From assembly GCA_032717465.1 (NCBI GenBank), contig CM064665.1:24032588-24096587 (forward strand): 64,000 nt of DNA. Reading direction: 5' to 3'. Positions 11,698 to 23,318 of this stretch are shown one piece after another; within the stretch, counting starts at the first letter, position 1; every line of letters starts with the position of its first letter. The position numbers and the translations under genes are program-made. The stretch comes from Coenobita brevimanus (lineage: Eukaryota; Arthropoda; Malacostraca; Decapoda; Coenobitidae). The notes under the pieces are model-generated. The model saw only the letters and a program-made list of their open reading frames with translations. It did not search any database and was not told where the DNA came from.

Positions 11698-12345
11698 CGC
11701 ATCGATGGGTCTTGTAGAAGTTCAGTACGTCTGTCGTAACGACTATCAAATCCTTAGAGCGTTCTCTGCCCCAGACTAAGGGATTGTACTCGCGTCATTT
11801 CGAACAGAAGACACTTGTCAGCCCACTTCACCACAGCCTGTCCACCTCTTTTACTGAGACTGAGGACTTTTATACAGTGCAGTGTAGAAGTATATGGCAT
11901 GTTGTCTGACTTATGGAAAACAGTAAAAGCAATAACAATGGAAGTATAACACCTGTACTATCTTCCCTTTTTACACTGTGAGAGCACATCTTCACTAAGC
12001 TGCTCCAGAGTAAATAATATAGTATACTACAAGCCGCCTGGAATGAGGTAAAAATTAAACTTGAGAGTACTTCAGATTCTGACGTTTAGGGTGATCTGAG
12101 CACAGATACCAGTTTAGATGAAGAAAAACTCACGAGCAATTATCGACAGTATTTAAAGTACTGAGACAAGAGATCAATCAATTTCCGGGGATTTTATTCA
12201 ATTTCTTGAGAAAGAAGGTACAGGATGAGAAGGAGGAGGTGGATAGAAAAGAATGAATGGAGGGGGGGGGGGCTGAAACAGGGAAGAAGAAAAAGACCAA
12301 AGAAGTTCGGAGAACATGAGGCGTATTTGCCAATGGTTGTTTTAT
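11698..12345. other. Non-coding interval
   Basis: No gene or recognised repeat. It contains an A/G-rich stretch with a poly-G run near 12264-12274, immediately upstream of the truncated non-LTR element. Confidence 0.5.
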
Positions 12346-12352
12346 TTCACTG

Positions 12353-13185
12353 ATGAAAAGTTATTCCCAAGAGAGGGAGTCTTTCTGGAATGATGTTGAT
12401 GAGTGTCTGCAGAGTTTTGAAGCGAATGTGAATGTGGTAATGATGGGAGATCTGAATGCTAGAGTGGGAAATGTAGCAGTTGAAGGTGTAGTTGGTATGC
12501 ATGGTGTGCCTGGAAGAAATGAAAATGGGGAACGAATGATAGCGATGTGTGTTGAGCGAGAGATGGTGATTGGGAATACGCTGTTTGAGAAGAAAGATAT
12601 TTATAAGTATACATGGGTGAGACAGGAGGGTGGAAGGGTTGTTGATAGAGCCTTGATGGACTATGTGGTTGTGTCTAGGAATGTAATAGGAAGATTGTTG
12701 GATGTGAGAGTTCTGAGAGGAGGGTGGAGGTATGTCTGACCACTACCTGGTGGAGGGAAAGTTAAGAGTAGGAAAGAGATGGATGAGAGCTAGGAGGGTT
12801 AGGTGTGGCAGGGAGGTTTTGAAAGTGAGTGAGTTGGATAAAAGAGAGAAAAAGATAGAGTATCAGGAGAAATTGAAAGATGAGTGGAACGCAGTGAAAG
12901 ATCGGGAAAATGGCAGCGTGGAGGAAGAATGGCAGTTGTTTAAGAGTGCTGTGGTGGGGCATGCAGAAGAGGTGTGTGGTGTGAGACGTGTGGGTGGTGG
13001 TGTAAGAAAAGGAAGTGAATGGTGGTGCGAGGAAGTAAGTATGGCTGTGGCAGAAGAGACGTGCATATGAAGTGTGGCTGCAGAGGAAGGATGAGATGTC
13101 ATATGAAAGGTATAAGGAGAAGAGGAATAGAGCGAGAAGGGCTGTGCGTGATGCTAAAGTGGCAGCAGATGAAGGAGGTGGGGTA
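12353..13185 (+). pseudogene. Endonuclease C-terminus and linker of the non-LTR element (frameshifted)
   Basis: The first segment (12353-12739) carries the endonuclease motif VVMMGDLNARVG, in which the GDLNAR block is the conserved D-x-N of APE-type nucleases. It also carries the VDRALMDYVVV block near the C-terminus. After a frameshift near 12733-12740 comes the SDHYLVEGKL block, whose SDH holds the catalytic His (12732-13070). Another frame change near 13060 leads into an Arg/Lys-rich linker reaching about 13185. At least two frameshifts make it non-functional. No N-terminal catalytic residues are present because the copy is truncated. Confidence 0.85.
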
Positions 13186-13194
13186 GGCGGCTGA

Positions 13195-14967
13195 CAGAGA
13201 ATTTTCAGCAGAATAAGAAAATGTTTTGGAAGGAGGTGAAAAGGGTGCGAAAGGGAGAGTCTGGGAAGGAAGAACGAGTAAAAGCAGAGGATGGAAGGAT
13301 GTTAATTGAGATGGATGCAGTAAGGAAGAGATGGGCAGAGTATTTTGAAAGATTGTTAAATGTAGAGGAGGAAAGGGTGGCTGAGATTGTGGCGGATGGA
13401 AGGGTGCAAGGAATAAATGTGTTGGGAGAGTTGAATGATTCTTTGATCACGAAGGAAGAAGTGGAGAAGGCAGTAAAGGAGATGAAAACATGGGAAAGCT
13501 GCAGGTATGGATGGGTGTGCTGTGGAATGCCTGAAGGGTGGTGGAGTGACTATTGTTGACTGGTTAGTAAGATTGTTGAATGTGTGCTTTGAGAAAGGTA
13601 TGGTGCCAATTGACTGGGCAAGTGCTTGTGTGGTCCCGTTGTATAAAGGCAAGGGTGATAAGTATGAATGTACTAGCTTTAGGGGTATAAGTCTGTTGAG
13701 TGTTGTAGGTAAGGTGTATGGTAGAGTGTTAATTATGAGAGTTAGAGAGGGTACAGAGGGAGTGATTAGTGATGAGCAGTGTGGCTTTAGGAGAGGAGGG
13801 GATGCGTTGATCAGGTGTTTGCTGTGAGACAAGTGTGTGAAAAAGTATTTAGCGAAAGGCAAGGATGTGTTTTGGGCATTTATGGATTTAGAGAAAGCGT
13901 ATGATAGAATTGATAGGGAGGCTTTGTGGACTGTTTTAAGATTGTATGGACTTGATGGTAGGTTACTAAAAGGGGTGAAAAGTTTTTATGTAAATAGTAG
14001 AGCGTGTGTAAGAGTGGGAAATGCTGTGAGTGATTGGTTTCCCGTGAGAGTGGGGCTGCGACATGGATGTGTGATGTCGCCTTGGTTGTTTAATATTTAC
14101 ATGGATGGTGTTGTAAGGGAGGTGAATGCAAGAGTTTTAGGTGGTCTGAGTCTGGTAAATGTTGATGGAGGAGAGTGGAATCTGAAGCAGCTGCTGTTTG
14201 CAGATGATACTGCGCTGGTGACTGATTCAGAGGAGAGAGATTGAGACAGTTGGTAGAGGAGTTTGGAAGGGTGTGTGAAAGGAGGAAATTGAAAGTAAAT
14301 GAGAATAAGAGTAAAGTGATGAAGTGTACGAGGTTGATAGATGGTAGGGGGATGAATATAGTTTTGAATGGTGAGTTGCTTGAGGAGGTAGATTGTTTTA
14401 AATATCTAGGGTCACATGTTGCTGTGGATGGAAGAATAGATGCAGAAGTGAAGTTTAGAATAAATGAAGTAGGAAAGGTGCTGGGAGGAATGAAAAAAGT
14501 GTTTAAATGTCGTTCGCTTAGAATGGATGTAAAGAGAAGGCTGTATGAGGGTGTTGTGGTACCGACTGCATTATATGGGGCTGAAACATGGAATATGGGT
14601 GTAGCAGAGAGGAAAAGTTTGAATGTAATGGAGATGAGATGTCTGAGGAGTATGTGTGGAGTGGCGTGTATGGATCGGGTGCAGAAATGATGAAGTGCGA
14701 AGGAGAACTGGAGTTGTTCGGGAGATGGCTGGTAGAGTTGAGCAGAGGGTGTTGCAATGGTTTGGACATATGGAGAGAATGGATAATGAGCGATTGGTGA
14801 AAAAGATATCTAGATCTGATGTGAGAGGTGTAAGGCTGAGAGGAAGACCACGAATAGGATGGATGGACAGTGTGAAGAGAGCGCTGGATGCGAGAGGGAT
14901 GTCTGTTGAGCAAGGAAGAGTGGCTGTGCGTGACAGAAATAAATGGAGAGAAATTGTGAATAAATAA
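13195..14967 (+). pseudogene. Reverse transcriptase and C-terminus of the non-LTR element (frameshifted)
   Basis: The reverse transcriptase is spread over five frame segments: 13205-13490, 13507-13827, 13837-14244, 14241-14690 and about 14656-14967. Recognisable blocks are PLYKGKGDKYECTSFRGISL, GVISDEQCGFRRG, FMDLEKAYDRIDR (first catalytic Asp), GLRHGCVMSPWLFNIYMD and the catalytic LLFADDTAL. These are followed by the thumb block NENKSKVMK and by CFKYLGSHV. The C-terminal region has WFGHMERMD and RGRPRIGWMD, typical of this family, and ends at a TAA after REIVNK. Frameshifts near 13490, 13805, 14240 and 14685 mean it cannot be translated as one protein. Confidence 0.9.
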
Positions 14968-15296
14968 GTGATGACGCAGCCCTGAGGGGATATTCTCCCG
15001 CATTTGGTCTGATCAGCTAGTCAGGTCAGGTGCGGGTAAGGGGATGGGTCTGTTATGATGTGGCAGGGGTAAACCAGTTCTGCTGTCGGGCCCTGCTGCG
15101 GATGTCACTGATTGCATTGCCCAGTTGACCCTTGTGCGGTGTGGTGCGGTGAGGATCTGTCCGTTCTCCCCTTTGGGGCTAAGATGCAAATGAATGTGTT
15201 TGAATGGATGAGTAAATGGAGAGTGAGTCGTCCTGTCTCGGCTACCTCCCTTTCCTTGGGGGAAGCAGCCTAGGTATATAGATAGATAGATAGACT

Positions 15297-15520
15297 TAAC
15301 CATGAATGTTAAAAAATACTCTACGAGTTTAACTAGTGCAAATAAGAATAGGAGAGGAAAGAGGAAGACTTTCCTTCGCCCATCATTCCCTCCTGTAGAA
15401 CAGGCAGAAAAAAAAAAAAACATGACTGTACACGGGATTATGAATTATATTAATTTACCAACATACAAGAAAGGAGAGATTAAAGAAAATAATTGAGAGA
15501 GAGAGAGAGAGAGAGAGGAA

Positions 15521-15554
<34 letters not shown>

Positions 15555-16319
15555 AGAAGAAGGGGGAAGGGAAAGAATACATTGGATTTGAAAGTTCCAA
15601 AAGAGGTTAGATCACGTTGTACCTAATATTTTGCATTTGAAATTGAAAACAAGATGTTTAATTGCGGTTTAGCATTTGCAGGGGATGGAAGGGAGGAATT
15701 TAGAAAGACAAAAGAGTTGAGTGAATAAGAGGTGGGTGAAGAAGAAAGAGACAAGCCTCTAGACGATGATGGCCACCCCTGAGTGGGCCTATCGAACTTT
15801 AGCCACTGTTGTTCAGCCTGTGCACACAAAGGAGGACCCTTGTCTGGTCAGAATCTAAAAATACCGTCTCTCGCCTCACTTTGGACGCAAACGTACCACC
15901 CAGACAACATATATAACTCGATACTTGTATAAACAATAAACGTCAAAAAATGTGAAAAACACATTTTTTAAAAATGAGAACTTCCATATTATGTACTTAT
16001 TTTGTTCGTAATACGCATAACTAGTCATTTCAAACCATTTCAGCGTTACAGAAATTTTTTTGGGTGAAAATGTTGCTCTTTCTTAGTGTGATGATCTTAA
16101 CGGTGTGATCGCAGTCGTTTTGCGAATTTTTCGCGCTTCCTTGCGAAACACGGGATGGCTTTAGGAAGCTGAAAATTGCACTGCCAGGTGCGCCAAACGT
16201 TTCTCTTCAATTTGGCGAGGAAAAAAGAATTGATTTTCCAAATCTGAAAAAAAAATGGTGCCGTGGCTGGCCACTGGGTCCTGATAACTGCCGGACCCAC
16301 GGCCACGAAGAGGCTAAGG
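15297..16319. other. Non-coding interval with purine microsatellites
   Basis: It contains poly-A near 15408-15420, (GA)n at about 15495-15518 and (GAA)n to about 15562. An imperfect inverted repeat lies at about 16260-16310, where GGCCACTGGGTCC pairs partly with GGACCCACGGCC. No gene is seen. Confidence 0.6.
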
Positions 16320-16762
16320 GGGCCATTGCTAGGCAACGAGTAGTTGCCAAGCAACCATAACCTTGCGGACACAACTAGGTCATAGGCTGGTCATTGGGTC
16401 CAGGTTTCGTGGGAATCGGTTAATTCTGAAAGGGCAGAAGTGCCTGCAACAATCAAACATGACTGCTGGGGACACTGAGGTCAATCTTCACAGGGTTGCC
16501 ACTCAAAAACTAGAGAAGGGAGGGGGGGAAATGGATTACGCCTATAAAAGTCAAAGCTTTCTATGCCTATTAGTAATGCTTCTACAGTTCAAAACGTGAA
16601 AGGTACAAAAAGGGGGGGGGGTTGGCCTTTTTCTAGACAACGAGTTGTTGCCTTGCAACCAAACCTTGCAGACACAACTAGATCATAGGCTGGTCATTGT
16701 GTCCAGGTTTGGTTGGAATCAGTTAATTCTAAAGGGTACAAGTGCCTTCTACGATGAAACAA
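16320..16762. repeat. Dispersed ~140-bp repeat, two direct copies
   Basis: Copies at about 16320-16460 and 16621-16762 share GACACAACTA, ATCATAGGCTGGTCATTG, TCCAGGTTT and GGTTAATTCT blocks. Each starts with an imperfect hairpin, TTGCTAGGCAAC / GTTGCCAAGCAA in the first copy. The hairpin half-sites resemble X-box (RFX-type) motifs, which may be coincidence. The intervening ~160 bp is not obviously repeated. Confidence 0.75.
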
Positions 16763-18540
16763 GAAAGAGAGAATGCAAGAAACAAAGAAAACGTGACTAA
16801 CAGTAAGGGCAGCATAGAGCTGGACAAAAACGGATGGAGAGACGGAGAGGGAAAGAAAATTTCTTTGTGATGCACAGCTTCTTGATATTCATTATGGCCA
16901 CGCAGTTAATTTACAAGTATAAGTGAAGAAAGATATCGTGTACAAGTAACTGGGCTCCAATGTCACGTACAGAAACGACGAATGTTTGGGTATTTAGTTA
17001 CTAAGAATTTGAAGGTTGCGTAAGTGCAAAAAGTGTGTGGGATGAAGGTAGAGGAGTGGATAGGATGCGCTAGTATGGTGCTGATTCGTGGGACAGGGAA
17101 GGCTGATTACACCCTATAAACACCGGATATGTACTAGTATGAGGTGCAGCATTGGAGGTGGGTTGATTTCTGATAAAGTTTATGTAGGGAATAGGAAAGA
17201 ATTTATGACTGGGCATATAGGGGTGGCTGGGACGATGCTCATTTGTGAAACAGAGCGACGGTAGATAATCTGCGAATATTGATTTGGTAAGTACGTACAA
17301 TGGTATGGACGTGGTGAAGGCTTGACTAAAAGATTATATATTTTTTTTTTCTTTGAGATCATCAAGAAAGTAAACGTCCTCCACACACTCATAACAGGCG
17401 TTTCGAGATGCAAATGATAAGACTTTTTCGTACTGATTGAATTCGTTTTTTTCTTTTTTCAATCTTTCATCTCATTCTCATCCAAACACGGTCCACCGTC
17501 GGCATATGGAATAATCATGGTGAACAACGAACATGCTAAATACGACGATTTCCTTTTATGCTTCTTTCATGCTACCGTAAGGTTCATATATTCAAAAGAG
17601 TTAAACCTCATCCTAATCATTCACTTCATCCTGATCCTGCCAAAACCTGCAGATGTCAGGAGAAATTATTACGTCGAACAATTAACGTGGTGAATGAGTT
17701 CCCTGATTGGGCTAACAGGAGTTTAACGAGCCCGTAATTATCACCGACTTGATGCTGCCAACTTGAGTCTGGCTGAGCCTTGGACAAGGAAAGGGGGAAT
17801 GGGGAGAGACAAATTTGATAAATTAGTCGAATGGACTTTTTTTTGTTTTTTGTTTTTTGAAAAATCGTGTTAGGTTTAGGTTAGGTTAGGTTAGGTTCCG
17901 TTAGATAAAAATGGTAGATTGGCTGAACTTAGATTATGTTAGATAGTTAGGGCTGGAAAAGCTTGCCGTTGGTTAACAGAGGCTTTGCGTATTAATGTGT
18001 ATGGAGGAGACAGAACTGTGATATGTATATTTGTCAGCATAAACATTAATATCTAATGTTGTTTGATGTATTACCGTGAAATTCTGTTGCAGCTGTGTTA
18101 CTGTGAGATATGATACTTTATTTCACATCATAGGTTAATTCATTATATACTGTCGTACGTTCCGTGTACCATACGAAGTAAGCAATGTAATAACAGCTGC
18201 ACACTGCAGCACTGCACAAGTCCTCAGCTCTCGTTAATGCAACCAAGGATCAGTTGACAGTAGCAGTAAGATGCATGGCAGACGGTGGATCTGCCAGGGT
18301 AAATTAAGCAAACAGATGAAGTGTTGTCTATACATACATGACGCAAAAGAGAAGATTAAGGTGTAATAATTACAATTGTTCGCTTAGGATAGGTTGTTAC
18401 GAAGCCTCAAAAACCACTCACAATACAACTTTAAGCCGCTTCAGTTTGAGAACTATTTTTTTTCTTTTTCTGCGTCACACTATTACCTTCTTCTTAGTGC
18501 AAAATCTTCACTACTCGACATCTTTCCAAGTGGGACATGT
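16763..18540. other. Non-coding interval
   Basis: No gene recognised on either strand. The only distinctive item is the interstitial TTAGG run listed separately. Confidence 0.5.
17870..17898 (+). repeat. Interstitial telomere-type (TTAGG)n run
   Basis: Five to six consecutive TTAGG units, one with an extra T, embedded in unrelated sequence. TTAGG is the ancestral arthropod telomere repeat. The run is too short and too internal to be a chromosome end. Confidence 0.75.
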
Positions 18541-18680
18541 AATAGCTGTAGCCCCACGTTCATCTGAATATGAACCAGCTACAGGCTGAAGTTGTCTTCT
18601 CCCTGTGGTCCCCCATCCTCCTTTCGTAGATCAGGGAGGGAGCTCAGGGAAGTTTGTATAACCGTGTAGAGGAGCCGCAT
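18541..18680. repeat. Dispersed repeat, copy 1 of 2
   Basis: About 130 bp shared with 32645-32790: both have CACGTTCATCT or AGGTTCATCT, GAANTTG, CCTCCATCCTCC-like, a (T)TTCGNNNAT block and (A)CTTGTATAA-like ends in the same order. Function unknown; most likely an old interspersed repeat. Confidence 0.6.
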
Positions 18681-19059
18681 GGTTATACTAGTACCACCAC
18701 ATGAAGGCGTCCCTCTCCTGCACCGTCTGATGGCAGCAATAAATAAACACTATCTCACGAGGTTGGATGAATGTTCCCATTTCAGGCTGATAACGTCATT
18801 TTCGCCTTATTATTGCTAACGTCAGAATATTTCACTTTACAAAGGCCTAGAAAATCCACGTCCCTGCGACAGATTTAACACTTTTAACTTTTATTTTGCC
18901 TTCAACCAAAGTATTATGCTCCCATGAGGATGGATCTTTAGTTGTGAGTAGGTTAATAAATGTTATATGTAACCATTCCAGTGGTACAGATTTCCCCTAA
19001 ACTTCATAATATAGTCTACCAGTACACAAACATTTGCATTCCTGGGTTGAAAACCATGA

Positions 19060-19735
19060 ACATACATAATGGCTTTGACCAGGACTCTCAGAAGTCGCAC
19101 CCCTCATAGCCCGTGAGGTGTCCATAGGGGATCTCACCCTGCCTAAATCATGGCCCTAGAAATGATCACCATTGTGTAAAAGTTCATGTTCTTAGGTAAT
19201 GAACAATGGCATTGCCACCAGTGGTAGCTGTATCCCCCCCTCCCCTCCCTGCTCGTTAAGGGTGGTCATCAGGGATCCCACACTGCCTAAAATATGGGCG
19301 TGACAACCGCCTACCATTATGTAGAATTTTGTGTTACGAGATAAGTATGGTTGTGCTTGTGCATAATAGCTCTGCCATGGCCCACAGAGGCTTCCCCCTC
19401 CCCCGTGAGGGGCGATTCTTGGCGTTTATACCCTTCTTAAAGGGTGGTCTGGGTGAACATCTACCATTTCATGTTCTTTGGTTATAAACTTTCGCCCTAC
19501 ATAGTCTCAGACCAACGGGGGGGGGGAGGGGGAGGGGTTAGGCACATCCTAGTAACCTGGCGTGAGTGAACCTCCACCACTGTGGAAAAGTCCGTGCACC
19601 TGGGTAAAAAGCTGGCAGTGCCTTACGGCTTTAGGTGGGACAACCGGGACCCAGGTGGCCCTGAGGAGCCACATCCTAACTGAAACCTGCCCCAGGGGAA
19701 GACCTACCACTGTGAAAAATTTCATTTTTCTAACA
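19060..19735. repeat. Degenerate ~140-bp tandem repeat, about five units
   Basis: Units begin near 19060, 19201, 19351, 19490 and 19610. The best conserved part of each is a stretch like CTACCANTGTGNAAAA-TTCATGTTCT, preceded by a C-rich or G-rich tract (CCCCCCTCCCC or GGGGGGG) and a TGGCCCTG-type block. The units are diverged and differ by indels. An open frame at 19562-19966 spans them but shows no domain and is not called. Confidence 0.6.
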
Positions 19736-20140
19736 TTCGTCCCACAAGGCCTGGACTGTATTCTTCAAGGAAGCTCTCACACTGTAGCACCAGTCGAGCA
19801 GGGCAGTACTCCCGAGGTGGATGGAAAGCTGATGACAGGGAGTGCTGGAGTTCCCGTTCATCAGCCCTCAGAACTAGTTCCTGACCATCCCCCTTTGCTG
19901 AACTTTTTCAGTGTCTCAGTTACACAGAGAGTAGGCCAGCATGCTCTCCAGTACAAATTTCTCTAACTATCTACACCAAACTACATGCACAGTACACACT
20001 ACACTTCCTATTCTAAATTCAACAAAAATGGTGTCTTTTAATCTAGCCTCGGAGTCCCCAGGGGGGGGGACCATAAATGCCCCCCACCGTCCGCCCCTCT
20101 CCCGGTGACGACTCGAGGTGCCTGGAACCACTGTCTCACT

Positions 20141-21316
20141 CTTCTTCTTCATTTCTGCAACATTCGCGGCCTTTCCTCTAACTTTCGCTCTGTTGAGCAC
20201 CACCTCTCCTCCTCTAAACCTCACCTTCTTTTTCTAATGGAGACTTAGCTATCTGAGGCAACTGACAGCAAACCCTTTTCTGTATCCTCCTACTTTCTCT
20301 ATACTCATTTCAAAGCCAAAGGTGGCTGTTGTGTATACATACGCAACGACTTATCATGCTCTCGTGTTCCTGAACTTGATTCTTCTGAATTCTCCACACT
20401 CTGGCTTCGGCTTTCCTGTCATTCTCTGACTAAATATATCTGTGCTGTTTACTTATCCCCTAATTCTACTGACTATCAAAAATTCTTCGACTATCTTACT
20501 TCTACGATGGAACACATTCTGTCCATTTCTCCTTTCTCTGAAATCTCCATTCTTGGAGATTTCAATGTTCACCACCACCTTTGGCTCTCCTCTCCTTTCA
20601 CGGATCCACCTGGTGAACATGCCTACATCTTTTCTATCCTTAATGACCTAGAGCAGCTTGTACAGCACCCTACCCGTATCCCTGACCGCCTTGGAGAGAG
20701 CTCCAACATACTTGACCTCTTCCTCACAACTAATCCTTCTGCTTACTCTGTTAATCTTTTCTCTCCGTTGGGCTCCTCCGATCACAACCTTATTACCTTA
20801 ACCTGTCCTATCACTCCGGTACAGCCTGTGGACCCTCCAGGGAAACGTCGTCTGTGGCATTTTGGAGCCGCGGACTGGGAGGCCCTCAGGCAGTACTTCT
20901 TTGATTTTCCATGGAATGATTATTGCTTCCATGGCCGTGAGCCATCTGAATGTGCCTTGCACATTACGGAGGTTATTCTCTCGGGCATGGAAGCATACAT
21001 TCCTTTCTCATATCCTTTGACTAACGCAAGAAAGCCTTGGTTTAATCACGCTTGTACTAATGCTGTCTGCAACAAGGAGAAGGCCTACAAAAGGTACCGG
21101 AGCCAACCCACCCCTGAATCACATAATCTTTACGTTTCTGCCCGAAATCGTGCTAAGTCTGTTCTTCGCTCTACTAAAATAATTTCATCCATACTAAATG
21201 CTCTCAACTCTCCAACTCGAATTCTTCCCGCTCCTTCTGGCACCTTGCCAAAAATCTTTCTAACAACTTTACCTCATCATCCTTCCCTCCTCTTTTCTAC
21301 TCTGATGGTTCTGTAG
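20141..21316 (+). pseudogene. APE-type endonuclease domain of the Jockey-like ORF2
   Basis: The frame opens with FCNIRGLSSN near 20150 and runs through an in-frame TAG at 20246-20248 (after LLFLMET), where related proteins would have a sense codon. It continues with [20 protein letters not shown], the catalytic [11 protein letters not shown] and the C-terminal [11 protein letters not shown], whose SDH holds the catalytic His. A linker with [10 protein letters not shown] and [10 protein letters not shown] follows. A frameshift near 21220-21240 separates it from the reverse transcriptase. It nicks target DNA to start target-primed reverse transcription in active relatives; this copy is dead. 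Confidence 0.88.
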
Positions 21317-21426
21317 CTATTTCTTCTACTGATAAAGCAGATCTCTTCGCATAGACTTTCTCCTCCAATTCCACCTTAGACGATTCCGGTGCTGTTCCTC
21401 CATCACTTCCCCCCTCTGACTTCCTC

Positions 21427-22989
21427 ATGGCTGACATTAAAATTTCTTCATTGGATGTATTTTCTGCCATCACTGGCCTCAGTACTAACAAGGCATATGG
21501 GCCTGATGGGGTCCCTCCTGTTGTTCTCAAGAACTGTGCTTCTGTGCTTACACCCTGCCTAGGCAAACTCTTTCGCCTTTGTCTGTCAACTTGTACCTTT
21601 CCTTCTTGCTGGAAGTTTGCTCTTATTCAGCCAGTCCCAAAGAATGGTGACCACTCCCAACCCTCCAACTATCGTCCAATTGCTTTAACGTCCTGTATTT
21701 CAAAAGTTTTCGAGTCAATTCTTAATAGAAAAATTTTAAGGCATCTTTCCTATCACAACCTTCTTTCCGATCGTCAGTATGGGTTCCGTCAGGGACGCTC
21801 CACTGGCGATCTTCTCACCTACCTTTCAGACTCCTGGTCATCCTCCTTTCGGGACTTTGGCGAAAGCTTTGCCATTGCACTTGACATCTCAAAGGCTTTC
21901 GATCGAGTCTGGCATAAATCTTTAATTTCCAAACTGCCCTCCTACGGTTTCTATCCTTCTATCTGTGCCTTCATCACTAGCTTCCTATCTGGTCGTTCTA
22001 TAGCCGCTGTTGTAGACGGCCATCGTTCTTCTCCTAGATCTATCAACAGTGGTGTTCCTCAGGGCTCTGTCCTATCACCAACTCTCTTCCTTTTATTCAT
22101 CAATGACCTTCTAAGCTGTACATCTAACCCTATCCACTCATACGCTGATGACTCCACCATTCACCTTTCCATTCGGTTCCCGCAACGCCCATCTCAACAG
22201 TTACTTCAACAAACAAGGGATGAGGCTATGGCACACCTAATGTCTGACTTGGCTCGTATCTCTGACTGGGGTAAAAATAATATGGTCGTCTTTAATGCAT
22301 CTAAGACTCAGTTCTTACACCTATCAACCCGACAAAATCTTCCACAGGTATACCCACTAATGTTTAATAATATTCAGCTTAATCCTGCATCATCCTTGAA
22401 CATGCTTGGGGTTTCATTTACTCGGGACTTATCTTGGAAAGATCATATTACATCTCTTGTAAAATCTGCTTCCAAGAGATTGGGTGTGCTAAGCCGACTC
22501 AGCTCTTTCTTTACCCCTGCACAATTGTTGACACTATACAGGGGTTTTATCCGCCCCTGTGTGGAGTACAACTCTCATGTGTGGGGAGGCTCCCCACATA
22601 CAGCTCTTCTCAATAGGGTGGAGTCAAAGGCTTTTCGTCTCATTTACTCTCCTCCTCTTACTGACTCCCTTCAACCTCTGTCTCTTCGCCGCACTGTTGC
22701 ATCTTTATCTCTTTTCTATCGCTACTTTAATGGTCACTGCTCCTCTGAACTGTCTGCGTGCATTCCTCCACCTCTACGACGGGTGCGTAGCACCGTGGCA
22801 ACCTTCTAAACTCTCATCCCTTTTCTGTCCAACTCTCTAATGCAAGAGTTAATCGTTACTCCCAGTCTTTCATTTATGCAGCAGGTCAGCTCTGGAACTG
22901 TCTCCCTCTGTCTGTATTTCCTGCTGCCTATGATCTCCAGTCTTTCAAACGCAGTGTGTCCAGGCATCTCAAAATGATCGGATCTTGAT
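21427..22989 (+). pseudogene. Reverse transcriptase of the Jockey-like ORF2
   Basis: An almost intact 460-codon frame (21427-22809) contains, in order, NKAYGPDGVPP, NYRPIALTS, YGFRQGRST, ALDISKAFDRVW (first catalytic Asp), GVPQGSVLSPTLF and the catalytic YADDSTIHL. The block NMLGVSFTRDLSWKDHI follows, then the C-terminal region RPCVEYNSHVWGG. The frame really begins upstream, near 21300, but a frameshift breaks it from the endonuclease. Another frameshift near 22795-22805 puts the last ~60 codons (QLWNCLPLSVF, SFKRSVSRHL, stop near 22989) in a different frame. It is the best preserved enzyme domain in the window. Confidence 0.92.
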
Positions 22990-23216
22990 TTTGGCTCTCT
23001 ATTGTATTTTGTTTTTCTCTTGGAGGGAACTGTTACTGCGGGCTCATGGCCTTTGGTTCCTTCTTCCTTGCATTAAAAAAAAAAAACACACACACACTGT
23101 GAGGTCCAATAGTCTCAACCGCCGTGACTTCGACCTCTGACCCATTATTATCAGAAAAAGGTTTTCTCTCTGACTGACAATCGATCAATTCGTGAAGTTG
23201 GTTTATAGCTGAGTAA

Positions 23217-23318
<102 letters not shown>

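Larger units (their letters stand above)
12350..15296 (+). mobile_element. 5'-truncated non-LTR retrotransposon with a TAGA tail
   Basis: The interval carries, in order, the C-terminal part of an apurinic-type endonuclease, a linker, a reverse transcriptase and a C-terminal region, then a ~310-bp 3' untranslated region. It finishes in a GATA/TAGA simple repeat at about 15275-15294 instead of poly(A). There is no first ORF and no start of the endonuclease, so the copy is 5'-truncated, as is usual for target-primed reverse transcription. I see no clear target-site duplication. The family looks like those in arthropods and fish annotated loosely as jockey mobile element; simple-repeat tails are typical of RTE-like and related clades, but I leave the clade open. 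Confidence 0.85.
20100..23086 (+). mobile_element. Jockey-like non-LTR retrotransposon, ORF2 nearly complete
   Basis: Contiguous endonuclease, reverse transcriptase and C-terminal domains are followed by a ~85-bp 3' untranslated region and a poly(A) run at 23075-23086. No first (Gag-like) ORF is recognisable upstream, so the copy is probably 5'-truncated just before ORF2. Its 3' end (about 22810-23075) is matched by 43728-43999, and part of its reverse transcriptase by 11450-11697, so three copies of one family lie in the window. The family resembles those commonly named X-element or jockey in decapod assemblies. Confidence 0.9.

Noticed and set aside
17870..17898. A chromosome end
   Set aside because: Only five to six TTAGG units, with unrelated DNA on both sides.
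19562..19966. 134-codon frame as the Gag-like ORF1 of the Jockey-like element
   Set aside because: It spans diverged tandem units, has no zinc knuckle or RNA-binding motif, and does not resemble known ORF1 proteins.
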